Notes: generated from the sequence alone by a model not told the origin. Positions 7,914 to 17,349 are shown, counted from the stretch's first letter. The stretch: DNA of 64,000 bases from a virus (IMGVR_UViG_3300042473_001265:276173-340172), one strand, 5' to 3'. Made by a program: numbers and translations.

Positions 7914-9542
7914 ATGAGAGTAAAATTTTGTTCGCATAGTCTGACACAACTAATCAAGCATGAAAAAGTCAGTGTAAATCCTGCATGGCTCTACATGCAA
8001 AAATGGTACGAACTGCATGGAAAAAATCCCAATGTAAAATGGTTGCTTCCTGGGATTGTATTATTAGATCCAATGGATGTTGTAATTGATAAAATTGTGC
8101 AAGAACAACCTGATATTTTGGGTCTTGGATTCTATGTTTGGAACTTTGACTTGCAATATCACATTGCCAGAGAAGTTAAAAAACAATTACCAGATATAAT
8201 TATAGTCTGCGGCGGTCCGCAACTATCGGTACACAAAGAAACAGAGACTGACAACCAAGTTGATTTTTTCATCAACCATCCGTATATAGACTATGTAGTG
8301 TACGGCGACGGCGAACGACCATTTCAGCAAATTATTGATTATCATTCCGGGCTCCTGTTCAATAAAGACGAGTTTGTTAACATTATTGAAAATGCCAATG
8401 GGGTAAGAAAAATATATCCGCACGAAACGTTGACAGATGAACTTTACCTAAGTCAAAGTCCTTATGTGAGTCAAGAAGCTCATATGGCCGAAGTGCGTGA
8501 TCATCTGGCAGCTTACGGAATTCCAATCGAAGACCAATACTGGGCTATTGAATTTGCCCGAGGATGTATGTATAGTTGTACATTTTGTGATTGGTCACAA
8601 AATTTAACTAAAAAAGTCAAACGTCGTACACACAACTGGAAACACGATATTGATTTGTTCCATCGACTAAATGTGGCCATACGAGAAACAGATGCCAACT
8701 TTGGACAATGGCCAGATGACATAAAAGCGTTTGATTATGCAATTTCTTTATATGATCCTGCTCGTAGTTTTTCTTTTATAGTGAACAACACTCCCAAACT
8801 CAAGAAAGATGTAACCGAGTATATTATTACTCAAAATAGTCTTGTGTATGATGTTCCGCCTGTGATCAATCTTCAAGATGCCGATGAAGATGTATTAAAG
8901 GCAATCGATCGTCCAGCAGTTCCGTGGGAAGCTATTGTTAAAATGACAAACAATCTAAGAAATAACTTACCGCCTGAAAAATTTCGCAAGACAGAACTGC
9001 AATGCATACTAGGGTTACCGGGGCAAACAGTTGACAGTCTAATTAATTCTTATGTTAAGTTTTTTGAATTGGGCTTGTTAAGAGCTTCATGGGCCAATTG
9101 GTCATTTTTACCAAACAGTCCAGCAGCTGATCCTGCTTATCAAAGATTCTGGGGGCTTGATATCAAGGAAGTGTACTTTGCATTTGAGTCTCATGTGGTG
9201 CCAGATCTTGGGGAACTATACAGCGAGTTAGCGTCTGGCAACAGTTTGTCAGACAAATTTTATAAGCTACCAATGGTGGTTGGTCATAAAACAATGAAAA
9301 TGTTAGATTTATGGACTGCTCAAATACTAGCAAAAAAATGGAACGAGTTGACTAGTCGTGTAGATCTAGTAGAAAAATACAATAGTTCTCAGGTAAGAAA
9401 CATACTGGGTAAATTAAAAACACACGCAATAAAAGAAGCAACAACACAATATGACATACATCAACACCATATCAACCAGCATGGTATTGTTGTATGGGGT
9501 CATTACCAAACTGAATCAAAACTCATACACAAAAATCTTTAA
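7914..9542 (+). CDS. radical SAM protein with N-terminal B12-binding-type domain
   Basis: 542 residues. The N-terminal 150 residues resemble the cobalamin-binding Rossmann domain of this class (PDILGLGFYVWNFD, IIIVCGGPQLSV, YVVYGDGE). The radical SAM cluster motif is C218-x3-C222-x2-C225 in ARGCMYSCTFCDW. The C-terminal third has ILGLPGQTVDSLINSY, typical of B12-type radical SAM methylthio/methyltransferases. No DxHxxG B12-ligand motif is evident, so cobalamin may not be bound through the usual histidine. Substrate unknown. It has zero spacing from iscA, which fits a client needing a [4Fe-4S] cluster. Confidence 0.88.
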   Translation: MRVKFCSHSLTQLIKHEKVSVNPAWLYMQKWYELHGKNPNVKWLLPGIVLLDPMDVVIDKIVQEQPDILGLGFYVWNFDLQYHIAREVKKQLPDIIIVCGGPQLSVHKETETDNQVDFFINHPYIDYVVYGDGERPFQQIIDYHSGLLFNKDEFVNIIENANGVRKIYPHETLTDELYLSQSPYVSQEAHMAEVRDHLAAYGIPIEDQYWAIEFARGCMYSCTFCDWSQNLTKKVKRRTHNWKHDIDLFHRLNVAIRETDANFGQWPDDIKAFDYAISLYDPARSFSFIVNNTPKLKKDVTEYIITQNSLVYDVPPVINLQDADEDVLKAIDRPAVPWEAIVKMTNNLRNNLPPEKFRKTELQCILGLPGQTVDSLINSYVKFFELGLLRASWANWSFLPNSPAADPAYQRFWGLDIKEVYFAFESHVVPDLGELYSELASGNSLSDKFYKLPMVVGHKTMKMLDLWTAQILAKKWNELTSRVDLVEKYNSSQVRNILGKLKTHAIKEATTQYDIHQHHINQHGIVVWGHYQTESKLIHKNL

Positions 9543-9545
9543 CCA

Positions 9546-10262
9546 ATGTACAATCCAAAATTCAACTATCACTCACTTGCCCGAGAGCAAGTGGACGGAA
9601 AACGTCTATATGCCACTCCTGATGGCAACAGGGTTCCTAGTGTAACCACTATTCTTGACAAGACCAAACCTGCAGAAAGTCGCATTGCACTGGCCAACTG
9701 GCGTAAAGCAGTGGGCGAAACAAAAGCACAGCAAATCACAACAGAAGCGGCCAACCGCGGCACAAGAATGCACACCTATCTTGAAAACTATGTCAAGACA
9801 GGCGAAATCAAAGACAAAGGCACCAATCCGTTTGGATGGGCAAGTCACGCCATGGCCGAAGTTGTGATCGAAAACGGGCTTAAAAATGTAGATGAGTTTT
9901 GGGGTGTGGAAGTGCCCTTGTACTTTCCCGGCATTTACGCAGGTACAACAGACTGCTGTGGCATGCACAACAACCAACAAAGTATTTTGGACTTTAAGCA
10001 AACAAACAAGCCCAAAAAAATTGAGTGGATTGAAGACTATTTCTTGCAACTGTGTGCCTATGCCGAAGCGCACAACGAAGTGTACGGCACAGACATACGC
10101 AAAGGTGTCATTTTAATGTGCGTTAAACCCACCACAGATGACATGGGCAATGTGACCAGCGCACCGCAATACCAAGAATTTGTCATTGAAGGTGCGGAAT
10201 TTGACCACTGGAAATCCCAATGGTGGAAAAGAGTCGAACAGTATTATCTGCTAAATAGTTGA
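9546..10262 (+). CDS. PD-(D/E)XK exonuclease, MGME1/RecB-like
   Basis: 238 residues. Visible motifs are SVTTILDKTKP near the N-terminus, RGTRMHTYLENY (helix motif of Cas4/RecB-like nucleases), YAGTTDCCG (catalytic Asp) and SILDFKQTNKPK (D-x-K). The family cleaves single-stranded or end DNA and is common in T4-like marine phages, with roles in recombination or replication. It starts 3 bases after the radical SAM gene, so is probably cotranscribed. A late-type element for the next gene lies in its last codons. Confidence 0.85.
   Translation: MYNPKFNYHSLAREQVDGKRLYATPDGNRVPSVTTILDKTKPAESRIALANWRKAVGETKAQQITTEAANRGTRMHTYLENYVKTGEIKDKGTNPFGWASHAMAEVVIENGLKNVDEFWGVEVPLYFPGIYAGTTDCCGMHNNQQSILDFKQTNKPKKIEWIEDYFLQLCAYAEAHNEVYGTDIRKGVILMCVKPTTDDMGNVTSAPQYQEFVIEGAEFDHWKSQWWKRVEQYYLLNS
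10250..10257 (+). promoter_or_regulatory. T4-type late promoter element
   Basis: GCTAAATA inside the 3' end of the exonuclease gene, 23 bases before the TTG start of the tail fibre gene. Confidence 0.4.
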
Positions 10263-10280
10263 CAACAGAGGACAACTAAA

Positions 10281-11864
10281 TTGGCTATTGTACAAATTTC
10301 GCGAATTACCCAGCGTAAAGGGTTACAAGAAGATCTACCGCAATTGGCAGGCGCTGAATTGGGATGGAGTATCGACGAACGCAGATTGTTCATTGGTAAC
10401 GGAACATTGGAAGAAGGTGCTCCAGTAATTGGTAATACAGAAATTCTCACTGAATTTTCTGACTTATTGTATCTGGTGCAAGATTATGTATATTCGGGCC
10501 AAGAAGCCACCGGATACACAGTACAAACAGGTGCAACACCCGGAACTCCGGTTCAACTGTCCTTGCAAAACTGGATGGATCAATTTGCCACAGTCAAAGA
10601 CTTTGGTGCAGTTGGCAACGGTGTTGCTGACGACACTGCGGCCATTAACCGCGCACTTTATCAATTGTACTGTAGAGAAGTGAATCCTGCAATTCGTAGA
10701 AGTTTATTCTTTCCAGCTGGCATTTACAAAGTTTCAGGCACTATTGTTATTCCACCCTATGCCACACTGATTGGCGAAGGCCCCAAGAACAGTATTATTC
10801 AACTGACAGCAACTGCCACAGCAGTTTACACAATGCAGACTGGCGACAGCCTACAACAGACCGGTGTCAACATTGGCACCAATGGCGCTCAACCTCCAAT
10901 AAGTGTCACATGTGAAAATATGGCCTTTGCCAGTCTCAAAGCAACAGATGTTGCATGTATAGAACAGGCAACTGAATTTGTGTTTAATCAGGTTGAATTC
11001 CTTGGACCATTGACCACTGTTGATTTGACATCGGCTGTGGCCGATATTTCGTGTGTTAAATTTATCAGTACTGCTGCCAATGACACGCATCAGATCAAGT
11101 TTGACAACTGTACATTCTCCGGCTGTACCTATGGCATGCGAACAGATCAGCAGGTGCGTGGTATTGACTTTACTGGATCACATTTCTCCACACTGTTCGA
11201 AGGCATACTGGTTGAGCCAAACCCCCTGGGTTCTGCCTATGACCCGCGTGGTATTGGCATACAAAGTTGCGACTTTGATACTATCTATGCTCGCGGCATT
11301 GTGTTTGAAGTGGAACGCAATGCCACTGCACAAAATACATTCGGTGATGTCGGCAACCACTTTGGTGGTGTCACACAGCCCTACACTGCCATTATTGATT
11401 TTGTATCGCCCAACAACATCAGCGTTGGCGATATTTTTGATCGACCAGACCAATATGCCACACTGTATCCCAGAGTTGATTTGAATGGCACTGCCAGCAT
11501 TGCGTTTACCAATGGTCAACAGTTGGCCATGGGTCCGTATGTGCGAGAATCTGGCCTCACAGCAACATTGAACAACAATGTAACTTCGCCCACTGCTGCT
11601 TTTTCTTACAGTGAACTTGACACCTGGTCACTCAACATTGATTACAGCATTTCTAGAAGCACTGCATATAGAACTGGCAGAATTACTGTTGTTTTATTTG
11701 ACGGCGCCGGTGCGCTAACATACACTGATGATTTTTCTGAAAATACTTCTACTGGCATCACGCTGACAGTGTCACAGACCGGTAATGAAATTTTTGTAAA
11801 CTACGTCAGCACAAATACCGGCACCGGTGGATCGATAACCTACAGCATAAACCATATACATTGA
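10281..11864 (+). CDS. tail fibre/spike with pectate-lyase-type beta-helix
   Basis: 527 residues from a TTG start with AGAGGACA upstream. The N-terminus (LAGAELGWSIDERRLFIGNG) is the short particle-binding module found in many phage fibres. DFGAVGNGVADDTAAINRAL near residue 110 marks the entrance to a pectate-lyase-3-type parallel beta-helix, followed by about 250 residues of beta-helical repeats. The C-terminal region is a Thr/Asn-rich beta domain. The family binds or degrades host surface polysaccharide. The next gene starts in its stop (TTGA). Confidence 0.85.
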   Translation: MAIVQISRITQRKGLQEDLPQLAGAELGWSIDERRLFIGNGTLEEGAPVIGNTEILTEFSDLLYLVQDYVYSGQEATGYTVQTGATPGTPVQLSLQNWMDQFATVKDFGAVGNGVADDTAAINRALYQLYCREVNPAIRRSLFFPAGIYKVSGTIVIPPYATLIGEGPKNSIIQLTATATAVYTMQTGDSLQQTGVNIGTNGAQPPISVTCENMAFASLKATDVACIEQATEFVFNQVEFLGPLTTVDLTSAVADISCVKFISTAANDTHQIKFDNCTFSGCTYGMRTDQQVRGIDFTGSHFSTLFEGILVEPNPLGSAYDPRGIGIQSCDFDTIYARGIVFEVERNATAQNTFGDVGNHFGGVTQPYTAIIDFVSPNNISVGDIFDRPDQYATLYPRVDLNGTASIAFTNGQQLAMGPYVRESGLTATLNNNVTSPTAAFSYSELDTWSLNIDYSISRSTAYRTGRITVVLFDGAGALTYTDDFSENTSTGITLTVSQTGNEIFVNYVSTNTGTGGSITYSINHIH

Positions 11865-12289
11865 AGTGGCCTGCAACATTTGAAGCAAGACTCGACAGCT
11901 GGAATCAACTTCGAACACAAGTTGCTGACCAGCCTGTTGAATCGGCACTGGAAACCATTAACTCTTGGTGGTTTCAATCTCCTTGGACTGCTTACCATTT
12001 GCACTGGGACGACCAAATCACTTGGCCGGATCCTTGGCAGTTGTTGAGCGACAACATGTATTGTGAGGTTGCAAGAGGGCTGGGAATCCTGTATACTATA
12101 ACATGCTTGAATCGTGGCGATATGGACTCTGCAGAGCTGGTTTTGACCAATGATGGCCGTAATTTAGTCCTCGTGGACAAATCTAAATATATACTGAATT
12201 GGGACCGGACAGTTGTATTAAATACCAGCTCGGAGATAGAAGTCAAGAAGAGCCTGCACCAGTCACAGATAACACAGCAGTACAAGTAA
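11861..12289 (+). CDS. conserved phage protein following tail fibre
   Basis: 142 residues from a TTG that overlaps the fibre stop codon (TTGA), implying coupled translation. Trp-rich (INSWWFQSPWTAYHLHWDDQITWPDPWQLL), with LLSDNMYCEVARGLGILYT further on. Seen-alike proteins accompany fibre or baseplate genes in T4-like phages. A chaperone or adaptor role for the fibre is possible but unproven. Confidence 0.6.
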   Translation: MKWPATFEARLDSWNQLRTQVADQPVESALETINSWWFQSPWTAYHLHWDDQITWPDPWQLLSDNMYCEVARGLGILYTITCLNRGDMDSAELVLTNDGRNLVLVDKSKYILNWDRTVVLNTSSEIEVKKSLHQSQITQQYK

Positions 12290-12306
12290 AATAACAAGAG
12301 AAGTAA

Positions 12307-14625
12307 ATGTCAACAATCAATGTAGTAAAACGAAGCGGTCGGCGCGAGATCATGGCCATCGAAAAATGGCAAACCCAAGTAGCAAAAGTGTGCCAAGGCA
12401 TAGCAGATGTCAGCCAAAGTATGGTGGAGATCAAAGCACAATTGCATTTCTACGATGGTATCACCACCAAAGAAATTGACGGTATCACACTTAGAGCTAT
12501 TGTGGATTTGATCGATGTTGAATCAAATCCTGATGTGGGCCATACCAACTATCAATATGTGGCCGGCAAACAAAGACTTAGCATGTTGAGAAAAGATGTG
12601 TACGGCAGCTATGATGTGCCATCACTGTACACGATTGTAAAAAAGAATGTGGCCACTGGCCTGTACACTCCTGAGCTGCTGGAATGGTACACTGAAGATG
12701 ATTGGAACCGAATGGATTCTTTCATTGACCACAGCAAAGATGAACTGTATGGTTATGCAGCCATTGAACAGCTGATTGAAAAATATCTAGTTAAAAATCG
12801 TTCAACAGGACAAATTTATGAAACTCCACAAATTAGATACATGGTCGCGGCCGCTACTGTATTTCACTCAGAAGAACCGAACACAGCGAGAATGCGCTTC
12901 ATCAAAGAATACTACAACGCTGCCAGTGATGGGCTATTTACTCTTGCTACTCCTGTTCTTGCTGGGCTTGGTACTCCTACGAAACAATTTTCATCTTGCG
13001 TTCTTATTAGATCAGATGATGATTTGGATAGTATTTTCGCGTCTGGTGAAATGATGGCCAAGTATGCCAGCAAGCGAGCTGGCATTGGATTAGAGATTGG
13101 TAGATTGCGTCCACTAGGTTCGCCCATTCGTGGTGGTGAGATCATGCACACAGGTATGATACCATTCTTGAAGAAATGGTTTGGAGATTTGCGTAGTTGT
13201 AGTCAAGGAGGTATTCGTAATGCTAGTGCTACTGTGTTTTACCCTATTTGGCATCATCAATTTGATGATCTTATTGTACTCAAGAACAATCAAGGGACTG
13301 AAGAGACCCGAGTTCGACACATGGATTATGGAGTCGTATTGTCAGCATTCTTCTGGAGACGATTTAAAAACAAAGAAGACATAACATTCTTTGATCCTAA
13401 CGAAGTGCCCGACTTGTATCAAGCGTTCTATAGTAATACAGAACTATTCGAAGAACTTTATGTAAAGTATGAAAAGCAATCTGGCCTGCGTAAGAAAACT
13501 ATGAGTGCTGAAGAAGTATTTAAATCAGGCATCTTGAAGGAGCGCACAGACACTGGACGCATCTATCTAGTGTTCATTGACAATGTGATGAAGCAAGGAC
13601 CGTTTGATCCTGAATACCACACCATTTACCAAAGTAACCTTTGTTGTGAAATACTTTTACCTACTCGTTCTTTTAAGCGTCTCGATGATGCTGATGGGCG
13701 CATCGCTTTATGCACTCTTGGTTCAATTAATTGGGGTGCCTTCCGTAATCCTGAAGATATGCGCAGGGCTTGTCGCATTCTACATAGAAGCCTCAATAAT
13801 ATACTGGACTATCAAGATTTCCTATCAATTCAGTCGAAGTTGAGCAACGATGAAATCAGACCACTGGGAATTGGTATCACCAATCTTGCCTACTGGCATG
13901 CCAAGCGTAGTTTGAAATATGGTGAGAAGGATGCTCTGGCAGAAGTCAAAACTTGGATGGAACATCAGACATATTATCTAACTGAGATGAGTGTTGAACT
14001 GGCTGAGGAGCGAGGCCGATGTGAAGGCAGTGATCACACACGCTATGGCCAAGGACAGTTTCCCTGGGAACTTCGTGCAGTAGGAGTCAATGAACTGACT
14101 GATTTTACCCCGGAACTTGAATGGGAAACACTTCGTGCTAGAATGAAAGTGAGTGGCGTTCGTAATGCTACTAATGGAGCAATTGCTCCTGTTGAATCCA
14201 GTTCGGTGGCCATCAACTCAACCAACGGCATTGAAATGCCCATGAGCCTGATCACTGTGAAAGAAAGCAAGGCCGGCAGTTTGATTCAAGTGGCGCCCGA
14301 ATACAACCGGTTGAAAAACAAATATCAACTGATGTGGGCACAAAAAGATTGTGATGGCTACTTGAAAACAGCCGCAGTACTAGCTGCCTATGTGGACCAA
14401 AGCATCAGTACCAACACATTCTACAATCCTGCACACTTTGCAGATCGTAAGGTACCAACAACTCTAATTGCTCGGAACTTGATGCAGTCGCACTACTGGG
14501 GTCTAAAAACTTTCTACTACAGCCTGATCAACAAAGCAGGTAGCAAAGGTCAAGACGAAGTTGTTGCACCATTGGAAGCGATTGAGTTTGATGATCAAGA
14601 AGATTGCGAGGCATGCAAGCTCTAG
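12307..14625 (+). CDS. nrdA: ribonucleotide reductase class Ia alpha subunit
   Basis: 772 residues, normal length. It keeps an ATP-cone N-terminus (INVVKRSGRREIMAIEKW), the active-site cysteine in KQFSSCVLI, NLCCEI (the N-x-C-x-E catalytic motif), the radical-transfer pair YY in LKTFYYSLINK, and the C-terminal redox pair in CEACKL. It converts NDPs to dNDPs with NrdB and is re-reduced by glutaredoxin, encoded about 2.2 kb downstream. It starts 17 bases after the preceding gene and heads the unit nrdA, alarmone hydrolase, small ORF, nrdB, unknown, glutaredoxin. Confidence 0.97.
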   Translation: MSTINVVKRSGRREIMAIEKWQTQVAKVCQGIADVSQSMVEIKAQLHFYDGITTKEIDGITLRAIVDLIDVESNPDVGHTNYQYVAGKQRLSMLRKDVYGSYDVPSLYTIVKKNVATGLYTPELLEWYTEDDWNRMDSFIDHSKDELYGYAAIEQLIEKYLVKNRSTGQIYETPQIRYMVAAATVFHSEEPNTARMRFIKEYYNAASDGLFTLATPVLAGLGTPTKQFSSCVLIRSDDDLDSIFASGEMMAKYASKRAGIGLEIGRLRPLGSPIRGGEIMHTGMIPFLKKWFGDLRSCSQGGIRNASATVFYPIWHHQFDDLIVLKNNQGTEETRVRHMDYGVVLSAFFWRRFKNKEDITFFDPNEVPDLYQAFYSNTELFEELYVKYEKQSGLRKKTMSAEEVFKSGILKERTDTGRIYLVFIDNVMKQGPFDPEYHTIYQSNLCCEILLPTRSFKRLDDADGRIALCTLGSINWGAFRNPEDMRRACRILHRSLNNILDYQDFLSIQSKLSNDEIRPLGIGITNLAYWHAKRSLKYGEKDALAEVKTWMEHQTYYLTEMSVELAEERGRCEGSDHTRYGQGQFPWELRAVGVNELTDFTPELEWETLRARMKVSGVRNATNGAIAPVESSSVAINSTNGIEMPMSLITVKESKAGSLIQVAPEYNRLKNKYQLMWAQKDCDGYLKTAAVLAAYVDQSISTNTFYNPAHFADRKVPTTLIARNLMQSHYWGLKTFYYSLINKAGSKGQDEVVAPLEAIEFDDQEDCEACKL

Positions 14626-14636
14626 CATGAAATGGT

Positions 14637-15134
14637 ATGAAAATAAATGAACTGTTAGAAAGTGCAGATGACATAGAGTTCAAGGCAAAAACTCTTGCTG
14701 TTGATGCACACAAGAACCAAAAATACGGTGTACACCCTTATGTCACTCATTTGGCGGATGTTGTTGCCCGTGTTAAAACAATTACACAAGACCCGGAAAT
14801 AATTGCTGCTGCTTGGTTGCATGATATAGTGGAAGATACAGATGTTACCTTAGAACAAATCAAACAACAATTTGGTGATAATGTTGCCAATATAGTTTGG
14901 GCAGTGACAGGACGCGGAGAGAACCGAAAAGAAAAAATGGCAAATGCCATTGCCAAGATTGCTCAAACTCCGGGAAGTGAATTGGTAAAGAGTGCAGACC
15001 GATTGAGCAATGTTTCTGCCAGTTTAGCAAACAATCCAAAAAAACTTAAAATGTACCGAGATGAACACAAGGATTTGAGTCCAGTCTTGGGCAATAATGC
15101 ATTGGCTTTAGAGCTAGTGGATTTATTTAAATAA
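14637..15134 (+). CDS. HD-domain small alarmone (ppGpp) hydrolase-like protein
   Basis: 165 residues carrying the SpoT/MESH1-type HD pattern: HPYVTH near residue 33, HDIVEDTD (the HDxxED motif) and KSADRLSN. These residues bind Mn2+ and hydrolyse the 3' pyrophosphate of (p)ppGpp in that family. There is no synthetase domain, so a hydrolase-only enzyme is expected. It sits between nrdA and nrdB, 11 bases after nrdA. Lowering ppGpp would favour stable RNA and dNTP synthesis (inference). Other HD phosphohydrolase substrates cannot be excluded. Confidence 0.82.
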   Translation: MKINELLESADDIEFKAKTLAVDAHKNQKYGVHPYVTHLADVVARVKTITQDPEIIAAAWLHDIVEDTDVTLEQIKQQFGDNVANIVWAVTGRGENRKEKMANAIAKIAQTPGSELVKSADRLSNVSASLANNPKKLKMYRDEHKDLSPVLGNNALALELVDLFK

Positions 15135-15149
15135 AGAAAATAAATCGTA

Positions 15150-15248
15150 ATGTTAGAAACCATTTGTGATGTGATGTTGGATGCGTACGAGCGCAATTGG
15201 TCAGCCGGTGATGATTGGTTTTACTCCATTGATGCAAAAAAAGAATAA
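15150..15248 (+). CDS. small protein, 32 aa
   Basis: ATG to TAA frame encoding an acidic, aromatic peptide starting MLETICDVMLDAYERNW. It fills the gap between the alarmone hydrolase and nrdB and ends 15 bases before nrdB. Only a weak ribosome site (AAGAAAA) is present. No recognised family; it could also be spacer sequence. Confidence 0.4.
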   Translation: MLETICDVMLDAYERNWSAGDDWFYSIDAKKE

Positions 15249-15263
15249 CAGGAAAATATTAAA

Positions 15264-16364
15264 ATGAGCCAAGCGCAATACAACTTAAAAACAAAAACAG
15301 ATTATCTCAATCGTAAGATGTTTCTGGATCCTGCGGGTCCTGTGACCATTCAACGCTTTGAAGAAGTCAAATACAACAAGATTGTAAAATTTGAACAAGA
15401 GGCTCGCGGATTCTTCTGGGTGCCCGAGGAAGTCAGCCTGACCAAGGATGCCAACGACTTCAAGGAAGCCAGCAGCACAGTCAAACATATTTTTACATCA
15501 AACCTGCTGCGTCAAACAGCACTGGACAGTTTACAAGGTCGTGGACCCACACAGGTGTTTACTCCTGTGGTATCAATTCCTGAATTAGAAGCCTTAATGT
15601 ACAACTGGGGATTCTTTGAAACCAACATTCACAGTAGAAGTTACAGTCACATCATCCGTAACATCTACAATGTGCCCAAGGATGTGTTCAGCACAATCCA
15701 TGACACAAAAGAAATTGTTGAAATGGCCAGTACAATTGGCCTGTATTATGATCGCCTGCACATGATCAACTGCCGCAAAGAACTACAAGAAGATTTTGAC
15801 GAATATGAACACATCAAAGCCATCTGGTTAGCACTGAATGCCAGCTACGGACTAGAAGCGTTCAGATTCATGGTCAGCTTTGCCACCAGCTTGGCCATGG
15901 TTGAGAACAGAATCTTCATTGGCAATGGCAATATCATCAGCTTGATACTGCAAGACGAAATTCTACACAAGGACTGGACAGCCTGGATCATCAATCAGGT
16001 GGTCAAAGAAGATCCACGCTTTGCCCGAGCCAAGCAAGAATGCGAAGCCGAAGTGTATCAAATGTATCTAGATGTGATTCGTGAAGAAAAAGCCTGGGCC
16101 GACTATTTGTTCAATCAAGGTCCAGTGATTGGACTCAATGCCAACATTCTCAAAGACTTTGTGGACTACACAGCCGTGGGCGCACTGAAAGAAATTGGTA
16201 TCAAGTATCAAGAACCTGCACCTCGTTCAACCCCCATTCCGTGGTTCAACAAGCATACAAACACAGCCAACAAGCAGACAGCTTTGCAAGAAAATGAAAG
16301 CACAAATTATGTCATTGGCGTGATGTCGTCTGACCTGGACTACGAACAACTACCGGAGCTATAA
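15264..16364 (+). CDS. nrdB: ribonucleotide reductase class Ia beta subunit
   Basis: 366 residues, normal length. Metal and radical residues can be traced: D in TALDSLQGRGP, Y in IHSRSYSHIIRNIY, E in EAFRFMVSFATS, ExxH in DEILHKDW, and a C-terminal Tyr in DYEQLPEL for radical transfer. Odd point: the first metal motif reads FFETNIHSRSY, with three residues between E and H, where E. coli NrdB has ETIH (two). It makes the tyrosyl radical used by NrdA. Good GG-containing ribosome site at 15249-15255. Confidence 0.95.
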   Translation: MSQAQYNLKTKTDYLNRKMFLDPAGPVTIQRFEEVKYNKIVKFEQEARGFFWVPEEVSLTKDANDFKEASSTVKHIFTSNLLRQTALDSLQGRGPTQVFTPVVSIPELEALMYNWGFFETNIHSRSYSHIIRNIYNVPKDVFSTIHDTKEIVEMASTIGLYYDRLHMINCRKELQEDFDEYEHIKAIWLALNASYGLEAFRFMVSFATSLAMVENRIFIGNGNIISLILQDEILHKDWTAWIINQVVKEDPRFARAKQECEAEVYQMYLDVIREEKAWADYLFNQGPVIGLNANILKDFVDYTAVGALKEIGIKYQEPAPRSTPIPWFNKHTNTANKQTALQENESTNYVIGVMSSDLDYEQLPEL

Positions 16365-16366
16365 AA

Positions 16367-16819
16367 ATGAATGACGATATTCGACAATCTATTGCAGCAA
16401 CCGCACCCGGAGTAGATGATGCCTGGTTTGATGCTGGCGGTTTCCAGACCTACAAACACCCAACACCTATCAGTTATGAAACTGCCACAGACAACGGCAC
16501 AGTAGATACACTAGAAGGACCTGTGGACTACACCGTGGGTCACAAGATCATCACTGGTCCCAAAGGTGAGAAGTATCCTGTGAGCCCCATCAAGTTTGCT
16601 GCATACTACGACGACAATGGTGATGGCACAGCAACACCCAAGAAAATCATGAAGGTGGCAAAGATTGCCGACCATGACGGTGTTGTCCGAGCCAGCTGGG
16701 GAGATTTAAATTATACCAAGGGCAATGACTACATTGTGAAACATGGTCCTGGTGACTACGGTGTTGTGAAAGCAGACATCTTTGCCAAAACATACAACAA
16801 ATCAAAAGAAGGAAAATAA
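16367..16819 (+). CDS. conserved protein between nrdB and glutaredoxin
   Basis: 150 residues, soluble. The C-terminal part KHGPGDYGVVKADIFAKTY resembles a PGDYL-type module seen in other phage and bacterial proteins of unknown role. The middle holds a beta-rich KIITGPKGEKYPVSPIKF segment. It lies 2 bases after nrdB and directly before glutaredoxin (start abuts stop), so probably serves nucleotide or redox metabolism; function unknown. Confidence 0.6.
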   Translation: MNDDIRQSIAATAPGVDDAWFDAGGFQTYKHPTPISYETATDNGTVDTLEGPVDYTVGHKIITGPKGEKYPVSPIKFAAYYDDNGDGTATPKKIMKVAKIADHDGVVRASWGDLNYTKGNDYIVKHGPGDYGVVKADIFAKTYNKSKEGK

Positions 16820-17047
16820 ATGAAAGCAATTATATGGTCAAAAGACTCGTGCCCTTACTGTGTTCAAGCCAAGGCGATGTTAGAAAGCCGCGGCATAGAT
16901 TACGAAGAACGCAATATTACACAAGGCACCTGGACCCGAGAACAACTATTAGAAGCTGTACCAACAGCTCGAACACTGCCACAAATCTTCTTGGACCAAG
17001 AACTGGTGGGCGGATTTACAGAACTTAGAAAGAAACTAACAGAATGA
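16820..17047 (+). CDS. glutaredoxin (NrdC-like)
   Basis: 75 residues, typical of short phage glutaredoxins. It has the dithiol active site CPYC, the cis-Pro motif TLPQIFLD and the GSH-binding GGFTEL. It reduces the C-terminal disulfide of NrdA, which is encoded in the same unit. RBS AAGGA lies upstream. The stop overlaps the next start (GAATGA). Confidence 0.93.
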   Translation: MKAIIWSKDSCPYCVQAKAMLESRGIDYEERNITQGTWTREQLLEAVPTARTLPQIFLDQELVGGFTELRKKLTE

Positions 17048-17349
17048 ATATTGAAAAAACAATGGGACAGGTTTGCACATTTAAACTCAATTCAGGAGAA
17101 GAACTGATTGCAAGAGTAGAACTGATTGAATACAATTTTATCACAGTGAGCGAGCCAGTCAGTGTGGCACCGGGCCCACAAGGACTTGGTCTTGTACCCA
17201 GCGTGTTTACCGCAGAACGAAAGGGTTCTGTCACACTAAATATTAACAATGTTGCAATCTATGCACTCACTGACGAAGAAGTCAAAATGAAGTACATTGA
17301 AGCAACCACTGGCATCCGGGTGCCGGAGAAAAAACTTATACTAGGATAA
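17044..17349 (+). CDS. conserved phage protein, possible Sm-like fold
   Basis: 101 residues. The pattern FKLNSGEELIARVELIEYNFITVSEP matches the beta-strand rhythm of Sm/Hfq-like barrels. I see no Hfq RNA-binding YKHA-type motif, so the fold suggestion is weak. Similar proteins precede baseplate genes in T4-like phages. Coupled to glutaredoxin by overlap; the PAAR gene follows after one base. Confidence 0.55.
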   Translation: MNIEKTMGQVCTFKLNSGEELIARVELIEYNFITVSEPVSVAPGPQGLGLVPSVFTAERKGSVTLNINNVAIYALTDEEVKMKYIEATTGIRVPEKKLILG

